The translations under genes were made by a program, and so were the position numbers. A model generated the notes under the pieces. It did no database searches. It saw nothing but the letters and a program-made list of their open reading frames with translations, and was not told the DNA's origin. Positions 34,508-42,134 of a DNA stretch of 64,000 nt are shown piece after piece. Source of the stretch: Bacillota bacterium (GTDB lineage: Bacteria; Bacillota; Sulfobacillia; JACIYH01); contig JASEFA010000001.1 in NCBI GenBank assembly GCA_030019365.1, forward strand, positions 586,953-650,952, given 5' to 3'. Within the stretch, counting starts at the first letter, position 1, and the number at the start of each line of letters is the position of its first letter.

Positions 34508-34789
34508 CTAGTCCTCCCTGGGTCCCTCTCCCATCATGAGTTCCAGAAACTGGTGTTGGGTGATGACCACATCCAGGTGAAGGGGCCCTTCGCTGCCCCT
34601 CACCAGAAAGGGAAGCGAGACGTTGTACGCGGCCGAGCGCGCCAGCTGGCGACGAGCCTGTCTCGCCGCCCGCAGGACCTTCTCCCAGGCCACCGGATCG
34701 TGGCTCGGGTCCACCCCGGTGCGTTCCCGGAACACGGTGGTCAGGTAATGAGCCAGCTTGAGCACCACAGGGTCATCGCCGGCTTCCAC
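34508..34789 (-). CDS. stand-alone DnaK nucleotide-binding-domain subdomain IIB-like protein (mini-DnaK)
   Basis: 93 residues that align end to end with one piece of DnaK. GDDPVVLKLAHYLTTVF matches the GGxDFDxRLxxYLxxEF start of subdomain IIB, RAARQARRQLA matches its long helix (EAAEKAKIELS), and VSLPFLVRGSEGPLHLDV matches the VNLPYITxDxxGPKH segment; the match ends near FLELM, where IIB ends. Walker-like phosphate loops, the linker and the substrate domain of Hsp70 are absent, so it cannot be an ATPase. In DnaK, IIB is the lobe that GrpE grips. It has its own GTG start with GGAG upstream, a four-base gap to dnaJ and a 15-base gap from the chaperonin gene, and no frameshift or stop, so it looks expressed. 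It may be a relic or an adaptor; I favour a retained function because the frame is intact. Confidence 0.8.
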   Translation of the reverse strand: MEAGDDPVVLKLAHYLTTVFRERTGVDPSHDPVAWEKVLRAARQARRQLARSAAYNVSLPFLVRGSEGPLHLDVVITQHQFLELMMGEGPRED

Positions 34790-34804
34790 AACCCACCACT
34801 CCAG

Positions 34805-36400
34805 TCAGAAGTCCATCTCGCCCTCGGGGGAACCGCCCGACTCTTCACCGCCGGGCTGGGCGGATCCTCCCTCATCCTTCTTCTTTATGATGGTATCGAT
34901 GCGCAGGATAGCTTCGGCGATCTCTCCCGCCGCCCGCAGGGCGTAAGTCTTTACGGGGGTGGGGTCCACCACCCCCACCTCCAGCATGTCCACCACTTCG
35001 CCGGCGTCGCAGTCGATGGCCAGCGAGTCAGAGATCCGTTCCACCTGAGCAGCCATCACGTCGCCCACCTTCTCCAGGGGGTTGAAGCCGGCGTTGGCCA
35101 CGATCTGGGATAGCGGCTTCTTGAGGGCCTCGGCCACACAGTCCACGCCGTAGGCCGCCATCCCCCGCACGCTGGAGCGCACCTTCTCGACTTCCCGGGA
35201 GACCGCCAGTTCGATGGCCCCGCCTCCGGGAACCACCCCGCCCCGCACCGCCGCCTGCACGGCGGACGTGGCGTCCTTGGCGATACGCTCCCGCTCGCCC
35301 ACCACTTCCTGGGTGGCCGCGCCCACCAGGATGGTGGCCATGGGCTTACCCTTACCACCCAGGACACGCACGTGCTCGAGTTTCTCGTCCTCGAAAGCCC
35401 GGTCGGCCGCACCCAGGTACTTCTCCAGTTCCGGCGGATCCTTGCGCAGGGCGGTGCGCTTGACGGCCCGGGCCCCGGCGTGCTCGGCCACCTGCCGCAG
35501 CTCCCGGGAAGAAACCCGCTGCAGGACCATCACCCCGGCGTCGGTGAGCATCTCTTCCGCCGCCTCATCCACGCCCCGATCCACCACCACCAGGTTGACG
35601 CCCAGGGAAATGAGCTTGCGCACATTGGCCCGGAACTCTTCCTGGAGCTGGAGGTAGCGCCCGAAACCGGCTTCCGTCCCCAGGGCCTCCTCCTCGATCT
35701 CTTCGGGCTCGAGGGCGTCGTCCACCACCAGCACCCGGACAGGGGCCACTTCCTCGGGCATCTCCCTGTTGGTACGCTGTTTGTCCACGATCACGCCCAT
35801 GAACACTTCGTTTTCGGCCCCGGCCCTGGCCACCACCGTGTCGGAGAGCTTGAAGGAACGATCGAGGAGCTTTTCTCTGCCCACCAGCGAGGCCGCCTTC
35901 ACCGCCAGATCGGCAATATCCTCCTGCTCCCGGCCGGAGACATACGCCACCCGCCGCAGGATGGGATCGTCCACCCCGTTGACCGGGCGGGACCGGGTCT
36001 CCACCTCTTCGATGGCCTTGCGGATGCCCAGCCTTACCCCCTCGATGATGCGCGTCACCGGTACCCCCCTCACCGCCTGGTTCACCCCCTCGGTGAGCAG
36101 GGCTCCGGCCATGATGGTGGCGGTGGTGGTCCCATCGCCCACTTCCTGCTCCTGGGCGCGGGCCACGTTGATGACCATCCGGGCGGCGGGGTGATTGACG
36201 TCCATCTTGGTGAGGATGGTGACGCCGTCGTTGGTGATGGTCACGTCTCCGAACCGGTCAACCAGCAGTGTATTGAGGCCCTTAGGACCGATGGTGCCTT
36301 CCACCGCGGAGGCAATTGCGCGGACCGCGTTGGCATTGGTCAGTAGGGCCGCCAGCTTTTCGTCGATCTCGGCACCGGACGCCACCTGCTTGAGCGCCAT
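34805..36400 (-). CDS. group III (archaeal-type, thermosome-like) chaperonin
   Basis: 531 residues of the thermosome/CCT fold rather than GroEL. The ATP site motifs are GPKG (38-41), NDG (57-59) and GDGTTTATIMAGALL (from 88); VVPGGGAIELAVSREVE is near residue 390. The C-terminal tail is Gly/Ser/Glu-rich and lacks the GGM repeat of GroEL. Group III chaperonins are known in some Bacillota such as Carboxydothermus; they carry a built-in lid and need no GroES, and refold proteins in a closed double ring. The ATG at 36400 has GGGAGG eight bases upstream. It follows hrcA by 59 bases under a CIRCE-bearing promoter, so it is expected to be heat-inducible. No groES/groEL is in the window. Confidence 0.93.
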   Translation of the reverse strand: MALKQVASGAEIDEKLAALLTNANAVRAIASAVEGTIGPKGLNTLLVDRFGDVTITNDGVTILTKMDVNHPAARMVINVARAQEQEVGDGTTTATIMAGALLTEGVNQAVRGVPVTRIIEGVRLGIRKAIEEVETRSRPVNGVDDPILRRVAYVSGREQEDIADLAVKAASLVGREKLLDRSFKLSDTVVARAGAENEVFMGVIVDKQRTNREMPEEVAPVRVLVVDDALEPEEIEEEALGTEAGFGRYLQLQEEFRANVRKLISLGVNLVVVDRGVDEAAEEMLTDAGVMVLQRVSSRELRQVAEHAGARAVKRTALRKDPPELEKYLGAADRAFEDEKLEHVRVLGGKGKPMATILVGAATQEVVGERERIAKDATSAVQAAVRGGVVPGGGAIELAVSREVEKVRSSVRGMAAYGVDCVAEALKKPLSQIVANAGFNPLEKVGDVMAAQVERISDSLAIDCDAGEVVDMLEVGVVDPTPVKTYALRAAGEIAEAILRIDTIIKKKDEGGSAQPGGEESGGSPEGEMDF

Positions 36401-36459
36401 CAAGAAACCTCCCTGCACAAAAAAAATACCGGGGCGAAAGCATCGGGCCGTTGACCCCC

Positions 36460-37494
36460 TTACACCAGGGCCCACCTCCCCAGCAGATCGGTGAGCAGTT
36501 GCTCGAACTCCGCCACCGCGCCCACCGCCCGGCCGTAATCCATGCGCTTGGGTCCGATCACCGCCAGGCGCCCCAGAGACATGCCGGCCCGGTAAGGCGC
36601 CAGCACCAGACTCAGGTCGCGGACTTCGCCCAGAGGATTCTCCTCGCCGATGCTGACCAGCACCCGCGACTCCGCCCGTTCGCCTCCGGCTACGAGCAGG
36701 TACTTGACCAGGACTTCCTGCTCGAGGACGGAGATCACCGCCCGCAGCCGCTGGCGGTCGTGGAACTCGGGCTGGCCGAGCAACGCCCCCAGGCCCACCA
36801 GGTACATGCGCTCACCGGAGTGCTCGCCCGCCGAGGCCACCAGGATCTCCAGCACCTGCTCGAGAACCTGCCGGTACCGCGCCAGCTCCGCCTCCAGTTC
36901 CCGCAGGACGCTCTGGGAGAGCGCCTGCACTGCCAGACCGCGCAGCGCCCGCGTGAGCACCTGGGCGACATACTCCAGCTCCGCCCGGGTGAGGTCCACC
37001 GGCACTTCCACCATCCCGGACTCCAGGAGCCCCAGGTCAGCAACGGCCACCAGCAGAGCCCGCCCCGGTCCGACCGGCACCAGGTCCAGGCTCCGGAACA
37101 CCATCTGACCGGCGTGGGGGCCCATCAGGATGGCCAGAGAGCTGGTGGCCTCGCTGAGCAGGCCGGCCACCTGGTGCAGTACTGCCTCCATGGCGCGGGT
37201 GCGCCCCTCGCACAGGTCGCGGACGCGCACCACCACGGACGCGGGCAGGGGCTTCACCTCCATCAGCTCGTCAACGTAGAAGCGGTACCCCCGGTCGGAC
37301 GGGATGCGCCCCGCCGAGGCATGGGGCTGCTCCACGTATCCCAACTCTTCCAGATCCGCCATCTCGTTGCGGATGGTGGCCGCGCTCACCCCCAGCCCGT
37401 ACTTGCGAGCGATGGTGCGCGATCCCACCGGCTCGGCCGTGGCCACGTAGTCCTCCACTATGGCCTGCAGTATCCTGCGCTTGCGCTCGTCCAC
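36460..37494 (-). CDS. hrcA: heat-inducible transcription repressor HrcA
   Basis: 344 residues. The N-terminal winged helix (1-75) contains ERKRRILQAIVEDYVATAEP and GVSAATIRNEMADLEELGY; the remainder is the GAF-like HrcA core. HrcA binds CIRCE and represses heat-shock operons, and its folding by a chaperonin (GroEL in Bacillus) keeps it active. Here the chaperonin in the same operon is of group III, so that one may be its folding sensor. The GTG at 37494 is preceded by AAGGTGA. It is the first gene of the operon and is autoregulated through the CIRCE just upstream. Confidence 0.96.
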   Translation of the reverse strand: MDERKRRILQAIVEDYVATAEPVGSRTIARKYGLGVSAATIRNEMADLEELGYVEQPHASAGRIPSDRGYRFYVDELMEVKPLPASVVVRVRDLCEGRTRAMEAVLHQVAGLLSEATSSLAILMGPHAGQMVFRSLDLVPVGPGRALLVAVADLGLLESGMVEVPVDLTRAELEYVAQVLTRALRGLAVQALSQSVLRELEAELARYRQVLEQVLEILVASAGEHSGERMYLVGLGALLGQPEFHDRQRLRAVISVLEQEVLVKYLLVAGGERAESRVLVSIGEENPLGEVRDLSLVLAPYRAGMSLGRLAVIGPKRMDYGRAVGAVAEFEQLLTDLLGRWALV

Positions 37495-37503
37495 CGTCTC
37501 ACC

Positions 37504-37530
37504 TTAGCACTCCATACAGGCGAGTGCTAA
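37504..37530. promoter_or_regulatory. CIRCE element (HrcA operator)
   Basis: TTAGCACTC, a 9-base spacer and GAGTGCTAA form a perfect copy of the CIRCE inverted repeat, 9 bases before the hrcA start and directly downstream of its -10. HrcA binding here would repress hrcA, the chaperonin, the mini-DnaK and dnaJ. Confidence 0.98.
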
Positions 37531-37541
37531 AACCCATCAAG

Positions 37542-37571
37542 ACAATAGCATCCACCCCCCGCAGTTGTCAA
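37542..37571 (-). promoter_or_regulatory. sigma-A promoter of the hrcA-chaperonin-dnaJ operon
   Basis: On the minus strand TTGACA (37571-37566), an 18-base spacer and TATTGT (37547-37542). The CIRCE begins 11 bases after the -10, so HrcA would block initiation. The remaining ~110 bases to the neighbouring gene contain only GC-rich hairpin-prone DNA. Confidence 0.8.
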
Positions 37572-37680
37572 CGCTGCGAACACCGGTGCGACCAGATCAT
37601 TGCAGCAGTCTGCCGGTCCTCTTCCCCCGCCTCCGCCAGATGGCGGTGCGGGGGGACCCTGCCGGACCCCCCCACCCAAG

Positions 37681-38430
37681 TCACACGGGCGTGAGCTGTA
37701 TTTCTCCCCAGGCCGCCATCCGGGAGTCTTTGACGAGAACCACGCCCACCAGGCCGGGCAGCCCCCGGGCCTGCTCCAGGGCGGCGGACAGATCGGCCAC
37801 CTCGCGCACGAGGTTGCCCAGCCAGGTGGCACCCGCGTCGGCGAGGGCGCCTGACGCGGCCACCGCCACCGCGGCATCCGCACACCCCAGGCTGAGGGAG
37901 TGCCCCCAGCGTCCAGCCGAGGTGCACACCGCCATCGGGCCGCCGTCGCCGGGGATGAGCAGCCCGACCCGCAGGGAAAAGGGCGAGGTTCCGGCCAGGA
38001 TGGCCACCCGCCGGGGTTTCCGGCTGCACAGGAAGATGTCGCCACCGTTCTCCACCATGACCTCGTGCACGTGGGGAAGGAGGTCGCGCGCCACCGCTTC
38101 GGCCACGGCCCCGGCCACGGCGGCCATGGGGCCCACCCCCACGTGAGCAGCCGCTTGGGCCATCTCCCGTACTATGGCGGGAGCGTCCCCGGCGACCGCC
38201 ACCGGCTCCAGGGAAGTAAGGAAAGAGCTGTCCCTGGCGATGTACGACTCCACGTCTCTACGCACCCGGCGCACCAGATCCCGAGCCCGGTCCGGGAGGC
38301 CGGGAGACCAGCTCTCCCGGTCCACCGCCACCCAGAGGTCGCTCTCCCCTTCCATCACCTGAAAACAGGCCAGGTCCGGACTGCCCATGACGTGCCGGTA
38401 AAACCTCTCCTCCACCTGCACTGCGGTCAC
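37681..38430 (-). CDS. UPF0280/COG2122 (ApbE-like fold) protein, homocysteine synthesis accessory
   Basis: About 249 residues of the UPF0280 family, which has an ApbE-like fold. Typical stretches are VGPMAAVAGAVAEAVARDLL (about 115), EVMVENGGDIFL (about 140) and GHSLSLGCADAAVAVA (about 185). In methanogens COG2122 proteins have been linked to sulfide use for homocysteine. The GTG at 38430 overlaps the stop of the COG1900 gene (GTGA), so both are translated together from a SAM-riboswitch-controlled mRNA. That context supports a role in sulfur mobilisation or homocysteine formation rather than flavin transfer. The last gene of this short operon. Confidence 0.8.
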   Translation of the reverse strand: MTAVQVEERFYRHVMGSPDLACFQVMEGESDLWVAVDRESWSPGLPDRARDLVRRVRRDVESYIARDSSFLTSLEPVAVAGDAPAIVREMAQAAAHVGVGPMAAVAGAVAEAVARDLLPHVHEVMVENGGDIFLCSRKPRRVAILAGTSPFSLRVGLLIPGDGGPMAVCTSAGRWGHSLSLGCADAAVAVAASGALADAGATWLGNLVREVADLSAALEQARGLPGLVGVVLVKDSRMAAWGEIQLTPV

Positions 38431-39938
38431 CCCCCAAGCGCTCCCACCGGACAGGCATCGAGACAGAGGCCGCACCCCGTACAGCGATCCGGCTGCCAGC
38501 CCAGTTCCCCGGTGTCCCGGTGCAGGTACAGCGCTTCCGGCAGGCACACGGCCGTGCAGGCCCCGCAGGCCACACAGGACTCCATCCGGGGAAGGGGAGC
38601 GGCAGCGGAGTTGCCTGCCGCGGAGACGCTCACGGCCGCATAGTTGCGCTCAGGGCTGGAGTTGCCCGCGGCGGCTAACGTGCTGCCAAGGGTGGAGTTG
38701 CCGAGGGCGGTGGGGTTGCCCGCGCCGAGGGCAGGGGCCTCCTCCCTGCATGCCGCCACTTCGCCGGCAGCAGGCTCGGGCCCGGCGTCCCTTTCGGCCA
38801 GGGTGCGGAGGGAATCGCGCCAGGGAAGCGGGGCCGCGGGCTCGGCCAGCAGGAAATGGCCCCCCGCCACCCATTCCTTGAGGATGGCCGCGATTTCCCG
38901 CGCTCTGCGCAGGCTGGATATCGGTGCGGCGGGCACCGGGTGACCGTTGACGGGGACGCGCCCGGAGCGCAGCTGGGCGTAACTCACCTCTGCCACCACA
39001 GGACGGTCGCGGTGCGGATGGCCGTAATCGAGGACCACTGTGTGGATGTCCTCGTCGCTCACCCCCACCTGCCGGGCCAGTTCCTCGTCCAGGATGGGGA
39101 TGGCAATGCCCACCCCCACGAACAGGGTCACACCGTAGCGGGTGAAGGTGGCAGCGCGCAGGAAGCGGGGATCCATCCCCCGCAGGTCCCCGGCCAGGGC
39201 CAGGGTGGCAGCCGGCCCCACCGGTATTCCACCCCGGCGGCGCCGGGCAGGGAAATGCTGAGTTCCCTCCCAGGCCACATACCCAATGCCGCCACCCAGG
39301 AACACGCGGGTGCCGATCCCCACCGTACGCAGGTCGGGATCGTTGAGCAGGGGGCTGAGCTGGCCGGCGCTGCAGTACGTCACGTTGCCGAAGCGGGGCA
39401 GTAGCTTGCCCATGTACGTATAGATGATCCGGTCCGAACCGTTGGTGGCAGCCGCGTAGTTCTGGTAGCAGTTGCGTGGGTTGAACAGGTAGGCCTGGTT
39501 CAGGTCATCGAGACGGACGCGCGTCCGGATGGACCGCCGCGGGTAGCAGTCGGTGCCGTAGCTCTCAGCCTCCAGGAGGACGGGCCTCCCCGCCACCAGG
39601 TCCTCGATGACGTGGGCACCCCCGTAGGCCATACCCTGGCTGCGGCCCAGCTCGGTAGCCCCCAGGTAGGCGTCCACCGCCGCCACCCCGGCGTGGGCGG
39701 GCACATCGTTCAGCCGTACCGACTGCATCTTGATGGGGGGTTCGCTGTGGCCGAAGTTGAGGAAAGCCCCCGAGGAACACATGGGGGCGAAGGTGGCGGT
39801 AGTCACCACATCCACCTCCTCCGCCACCCGGCGGGGGCCCTTCTCCCGCACCAGGGGGATCACCTCTTCGGCGGTGACCACCACCGCCTTTCCCTCCCGG
39901 ATGCGCTGGTTGATCTCGGCGAACGTCTTGGGCACCAC
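38427..39938 (-). CDS. COG1900/DUF39 homocysteine biosynthesis protein fused to a 2x[4Fe-4S] ferredoxin
   Basis: 503 residues. Residues 1-370 are the DUF39/COG1900 domain, with TTATFAPMCSSGAFLNFGH (two candidate reactive Cys region) and GTRVFLGGGIGYVAWEGTQH. An Ala/Gly/Asn/Ser-rich linker (about 395-450) leads to a ferredoxin domain with CVACGACTAVC and CTGCGLCLDACP, two [4Fe-4S] sites. In methanogenic archaea COG1900 plus a separate NIL-ferredoxin protein convert aspartate semialdehyde and sulfide to homocysteine; here both functions seem fused. The GTG at 39938 has GGAGGAGG five bases upstream. Transcription passes a SAM-I riboswitch and terminator, which fits a methionine-pathway gene. Confidence 0.87.
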   Translation of the reverse strand: MVPKTFAEINQRIREGKAVVVTAEEVIPLVREKGPRRVAEEVDVVTTATFAPMCSSGAFLNFGHSEPPIKMQSVRLNDVPAHAGVAAVDAYLGATELGRSQGMAYGGAHVIEDLVAGRPVLLEAESYGTDCYPRRSIRTRVRLDDLNQAYLFNPRNCYQNYAAATNGSDRIIYTYMGKLLPRFGNVTYCSAGQLSPLLNDPDLRTVGIGTRVFLGGGIGYVAWEGTQHFPARRRRGGIPVGPAATLALAGDLRGMDPRFLRAATFTRYGVTLFVGVGIAIPILDEELARQVGVSDEDIHTVVLDYGHPHRDRPVVAEVSYAQLRSGRVPVNGHPVPAAPISSLRRAREIAAILKEWVAGGHFLLAEPAAPLPWRDSLRTLAERDAGPEPAAGEVAACREEAPALGAGNPTALGNSTLGSTLAAAGNSSPERNYAAVSVSAAGNSAAAPLPRMESCVACGACTAVCLPEALYLHRDTGELGWQPDRCTGCGLCLDACPVGALGG

Positions 39939-39980
39939 GGATACCTCCTCCCGGACGGGGGACTCCCGGGAGTTCCGGAG

Positions 39981-40013
39981 AACGAAAAACGCCTCTCCGA
40001 GAGGAAGAGGCGT
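39981..40013 (-). terminator. intrinsic terminator of the SAM riboswitch expression platform
   Basis: On the minus strand ACGCCTCT, a 9-base loop and AGAGGCGT are followed by TTTTT. It lies between the aptamer and the COG1900 ribosome-binding site, as expected for an S-box that stops transcription when SAM is plentiful. Confidence 0.9.
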
Positions 40014-40025
40014 CCAGCACCGGAC

Positions 40026-40167
40026 CTCTCATCTCTCGGAACCATGGGGTTCCGCAGGAGTTGGCACCGCCATCACGCTGGCGAGCCTTCACCGTCGCCG
40101 GCTTCAGCCCCGTGACCGGTTGCCGGGCTTCATCGGGCCAGTCCCTCCGCCGCTCTGGATAAGAGTC
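40026..40167 (-). ncRNA. SAM-I (S-box) riboswitch aptamer
   Basis: The minus strand shows the S-box core in order: CTCTTATCCAGAG, GGCGGAGGGACTGGCCC, GATGAAGCCCGGCAACC, GGTGCCAACTCCTGCGG and closing GATGAGAG, which pairs with the 5' CTCTTATC to form P1. P3 is longer than usual. SAM binding stabilises P1 and allows the terminator at 39981-40013 to form, so the COG1900-COG2122 operon is off when SAM is high and on when methionine is short. Confidence 0.97.
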
Positions 40168-40193
40168 CCCCGACCTTATTGTGTTTGGCGCTC

Positions 40194-40222
40194 ACTATAG
40201 CACGCGCGCCCGCTGCTGTCAA
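40194..40222 (-). promoter_or_regulatory. sigma-A promoter of the SAM-riboswitch operon
   Basis: On the minus strand TTGACA (40222-40217), a 17-base spacer and TATAGT (40199-40194). Transcription would begin near 40187, about 20 bases before the S-box P1 stem. Confidence 0.9.
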
Positions 40223-40267
40223 TGCATCAACCCAGGCCCCCAGGTCATCGGTCTGGGTCACCCTGGG

Positions 40268-40840
40268 TCAGCGCCCCCGGGCTGTACTCCGGGCGCGCAC
40301 GGATGACGCCGCGACAACCGCCACCGCAGCCAGAGCAACCGCGGCGGCGGCAACCGGCACCCTTCTCGCCCACGCCACCCCCTCCACGGCCGCCCATAGC
40401 CAGAAGGCGGCCCACACGGCATCGCACAGCAGGGTGCCGGCGGCCACCCCCAGCGGGGAGTGGCGCAGGGCACCGGCGGCCCAGAGTACCTGGGGATACC
40501 CACCCGTCCAGCGCGCCGCCGTGAGAACCCACCAGAAGTGGCGACGGACGCGTGCGTACCACGAGGGCGAGCCAGCATCCTGCCGCACCGGAATCATGCG
40601 CCCCGCCACCCGCAGGACCCATCCCTCGCCCAGCCGGGCCAGGGCATACCCGGTCAGGTTCCCCGCCCAGCTGGCCCCCAGGCACAGGGCAAAGCCCTCA
40701 ACCGGGCCCAGCCGCCCTGCCAGCACCAGGTCGCCCAGAATGCCGAAGGCCACCGCCAGGGGAACCGGGAACCCGACTCCCTGGGCAAAAAACGCCAGGA
40801 GCGGTGCCCATGGTGCCCGATCCCCCAGGACCTCCATCAT
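40268..40840 (-). CDS. DedA/VTT-domain-like membrane protein
   Basis: 190 residues with four to five hydrophobic segments (about 12-32, 45-65, 100-125, 130-150, 158-178). The order and the GASWAGNLTGYALARLGEGW loop resemble DedA/SNARE-associated (VTT) proteins, which flip or scramble lipids, although the classic FxR and GxxxG motifs are weak. The ATG at 40840 overlaps the stop of the DUF362 gene, so it is translated with it. A diverged DedA homologue is the best guess; it could also be an unrelated small membrane protein. Confidence 0.55.
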   Translation of the reverse strand: MMEVLGDRAPWAPLLAFFAQGVGFPVPLAVAFGILGDLVLAGRLGPVEGFALCLGASWAGNLTGYALARLGEGWVLRVAGRMIPVRQDAGSPSWYARVRRHFWWVLTAARWTGGYPQVLWAAGALRHSPLGVAAGTLLCDAVWAAFWLWAAVEGVAWARRVPVAAAAVALAAVAVVAASSVRARSTARGR

Positions 40841-42057
40841 GCCCGGCCGCCCAGCAGAGCGTCTTTAACCCAGGCGTTGTGGGGAGGGCACCCCTGCACC
40901 CATGCCCCCAGGTGGGCGCACCTCGCCGCGCAGTTCCCCACCAGCACCAGGCCGGACCACCCCTCCCAACGCCGAGCCTCCCGGCCGGTGAGTTCGCCCG
41001 GCCCCGCCGCCCCATCCGCCCCGACAGGGGGCAGCACACCGTTCGGCAACGGCCCCGCCACCACCACCCTGCCGCTCAAGACCTCCGCGCAACCCTCTTC
41101 CTTGATCTCGGCTACCACCGAGAGCACGGTGTGATGACACCCCGTGCAGGTCTCGGGCGCGAACACCACCCGGAAGTCCGGGATATCCAGGAGGACGTCC
41201 TCCTCCGCCCGCAGAAACCGCCTTCGCAGCAGGGCGGGGTCCTCTCCCGCCACCCGGATGGAGGCAAGGTCGTCGCATCCCAGGCCACGGTCCGCCGCCC
41301 GCCGGGGAAGCGGCAGCTCTCCCGGTTGGAAACCCATGATCCACCCGGCTACCGTATCGACGGCCACCGGGTCCGCCCCCGCCAGCACCACCCCCAGGGG
41401 GACGGGCCGGCCGAACACCGGTCCCAGTCCCTCCTGGCCCACGGTGCCATCCACCACCGCGTACAGGGGAGGGAGTACGGTGATGAGGTCGCAGATCCCC
41501 TCCACCACGCCCACGGTGTGCAGGCGCTTCTTGTCGCGGTCGGCGAGCAGTCCCTTCAGGTTTTTCAGGGCCAGGCTGGCCCCCAGCTGGTCGTGGGTCT
41601 TCAGCACCGGCACGCTCACGATCACGTCTGCCTCCGCCACCTGGCGGTAGGTGACCAGGCGCTTCACTACCAGGCCGCCGGGCACCTCCACTTCCACCTC
41701 TTCGCCTGCCTTGAGGTCGATCACCTGGTACCCGGCGTCCCGCAGGGAGTGGTACCCGCACACGGCCATCACGTCCCCAGTGCATGCCCCCACGGCGGCC
41801 GAGTCGGCGATGACCGGGTCTCCCCCCAGCTCCCGCACCAGGTCCGCCACCGTCCGGGTCACCTCCGCCCAGGTCACCGCCCCGTTGCGGGGATGGGGAG
41901 GCACCGCCACCAGGTTGGGCTTCACCAGCACGCGCGCACCCGGCTTCACCAGCCGCTCGATGCCCCCGGCGGCCTCCACCGCCCGCGCCACCCCGATATC
42001 GTCTTCCCCCACCCGCACCAGGCCCACCCGGGCACCGGCTGGCGACCCGCCGGCCAT
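40837..42057 (-). CDS. DUF362 domain protein
   Basis: About 406 residues. The DUF362 domain spans about residues 35-290, with VLVKPNLVA near 45, VPVLKTHDQLGASLALKNLKG (split here as the VPVLKTH and ALKNLKG motifs) near 155-170, and DPVAVDTVAGWIMGF near 240. A C-terminal part (about 320-400) holds Cys residues CTGCHH and ARCAHLGAWVQGCPPH that may bind a metal or cluster. DUF362 proteins are iron-sulfur-associated and of unknown chemistry. The ATG at 42057 has GGGGGGAG seven bases upstream; 19 more codons are open before it. Divergent from ldh. Confidence 0.82.
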   Translation of the reverse strand: MAGGSPAGARVGLVRVGEDDIGVARAVEAAGGIERLVKPGARVLVKPNLVAVPPHPRNGAVTWAEVTRTVADLVRELGGDPVIADSAAVGACTGDVMAVCGYHSLRDAGYQVIDLKAGEEVEVEVPGGLVVKRLVTYRQVAEADVIVSVPVLKTHDQLGASLALKNLKGLLADRDKKRLHTVGVVEGICDLITVLPPLYAVVDGTVGQEGLGPVFGRPVPLGVVLAGADPVAVDTVAGWIMGFQPGELPLPRRAADRGLGCDDLASIRVAGEDPALLRRRFLRAEEDVLLDIPDFRVVFAPETCTGCHHTVLSVVAEIKEEGCAEVLSGRVVVAGPLPNGVLPPVGADGAAGPGELTGREARRWEGWSGLVLVGNCAARCAHLGAWVQGCPPHNAWVKDALLGGRA

Positions 42058-42134
42058 GACAGACTCCCCCCGCCTAGCCTGTTCTGGGACAGCCCCGGGC
42101 TTTCCTCCCTGCATGGAACGGGTGCGGGCCGGAC

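Noticed and set aside
34508-34789. The mini-DnaK as a frameshifted piece of a full dnaK
   Set aside because: The DNA on both sides belongs to the chaperonin gene and dnaJ, each complete, so no other dnaK parts are present in any frame nearby.
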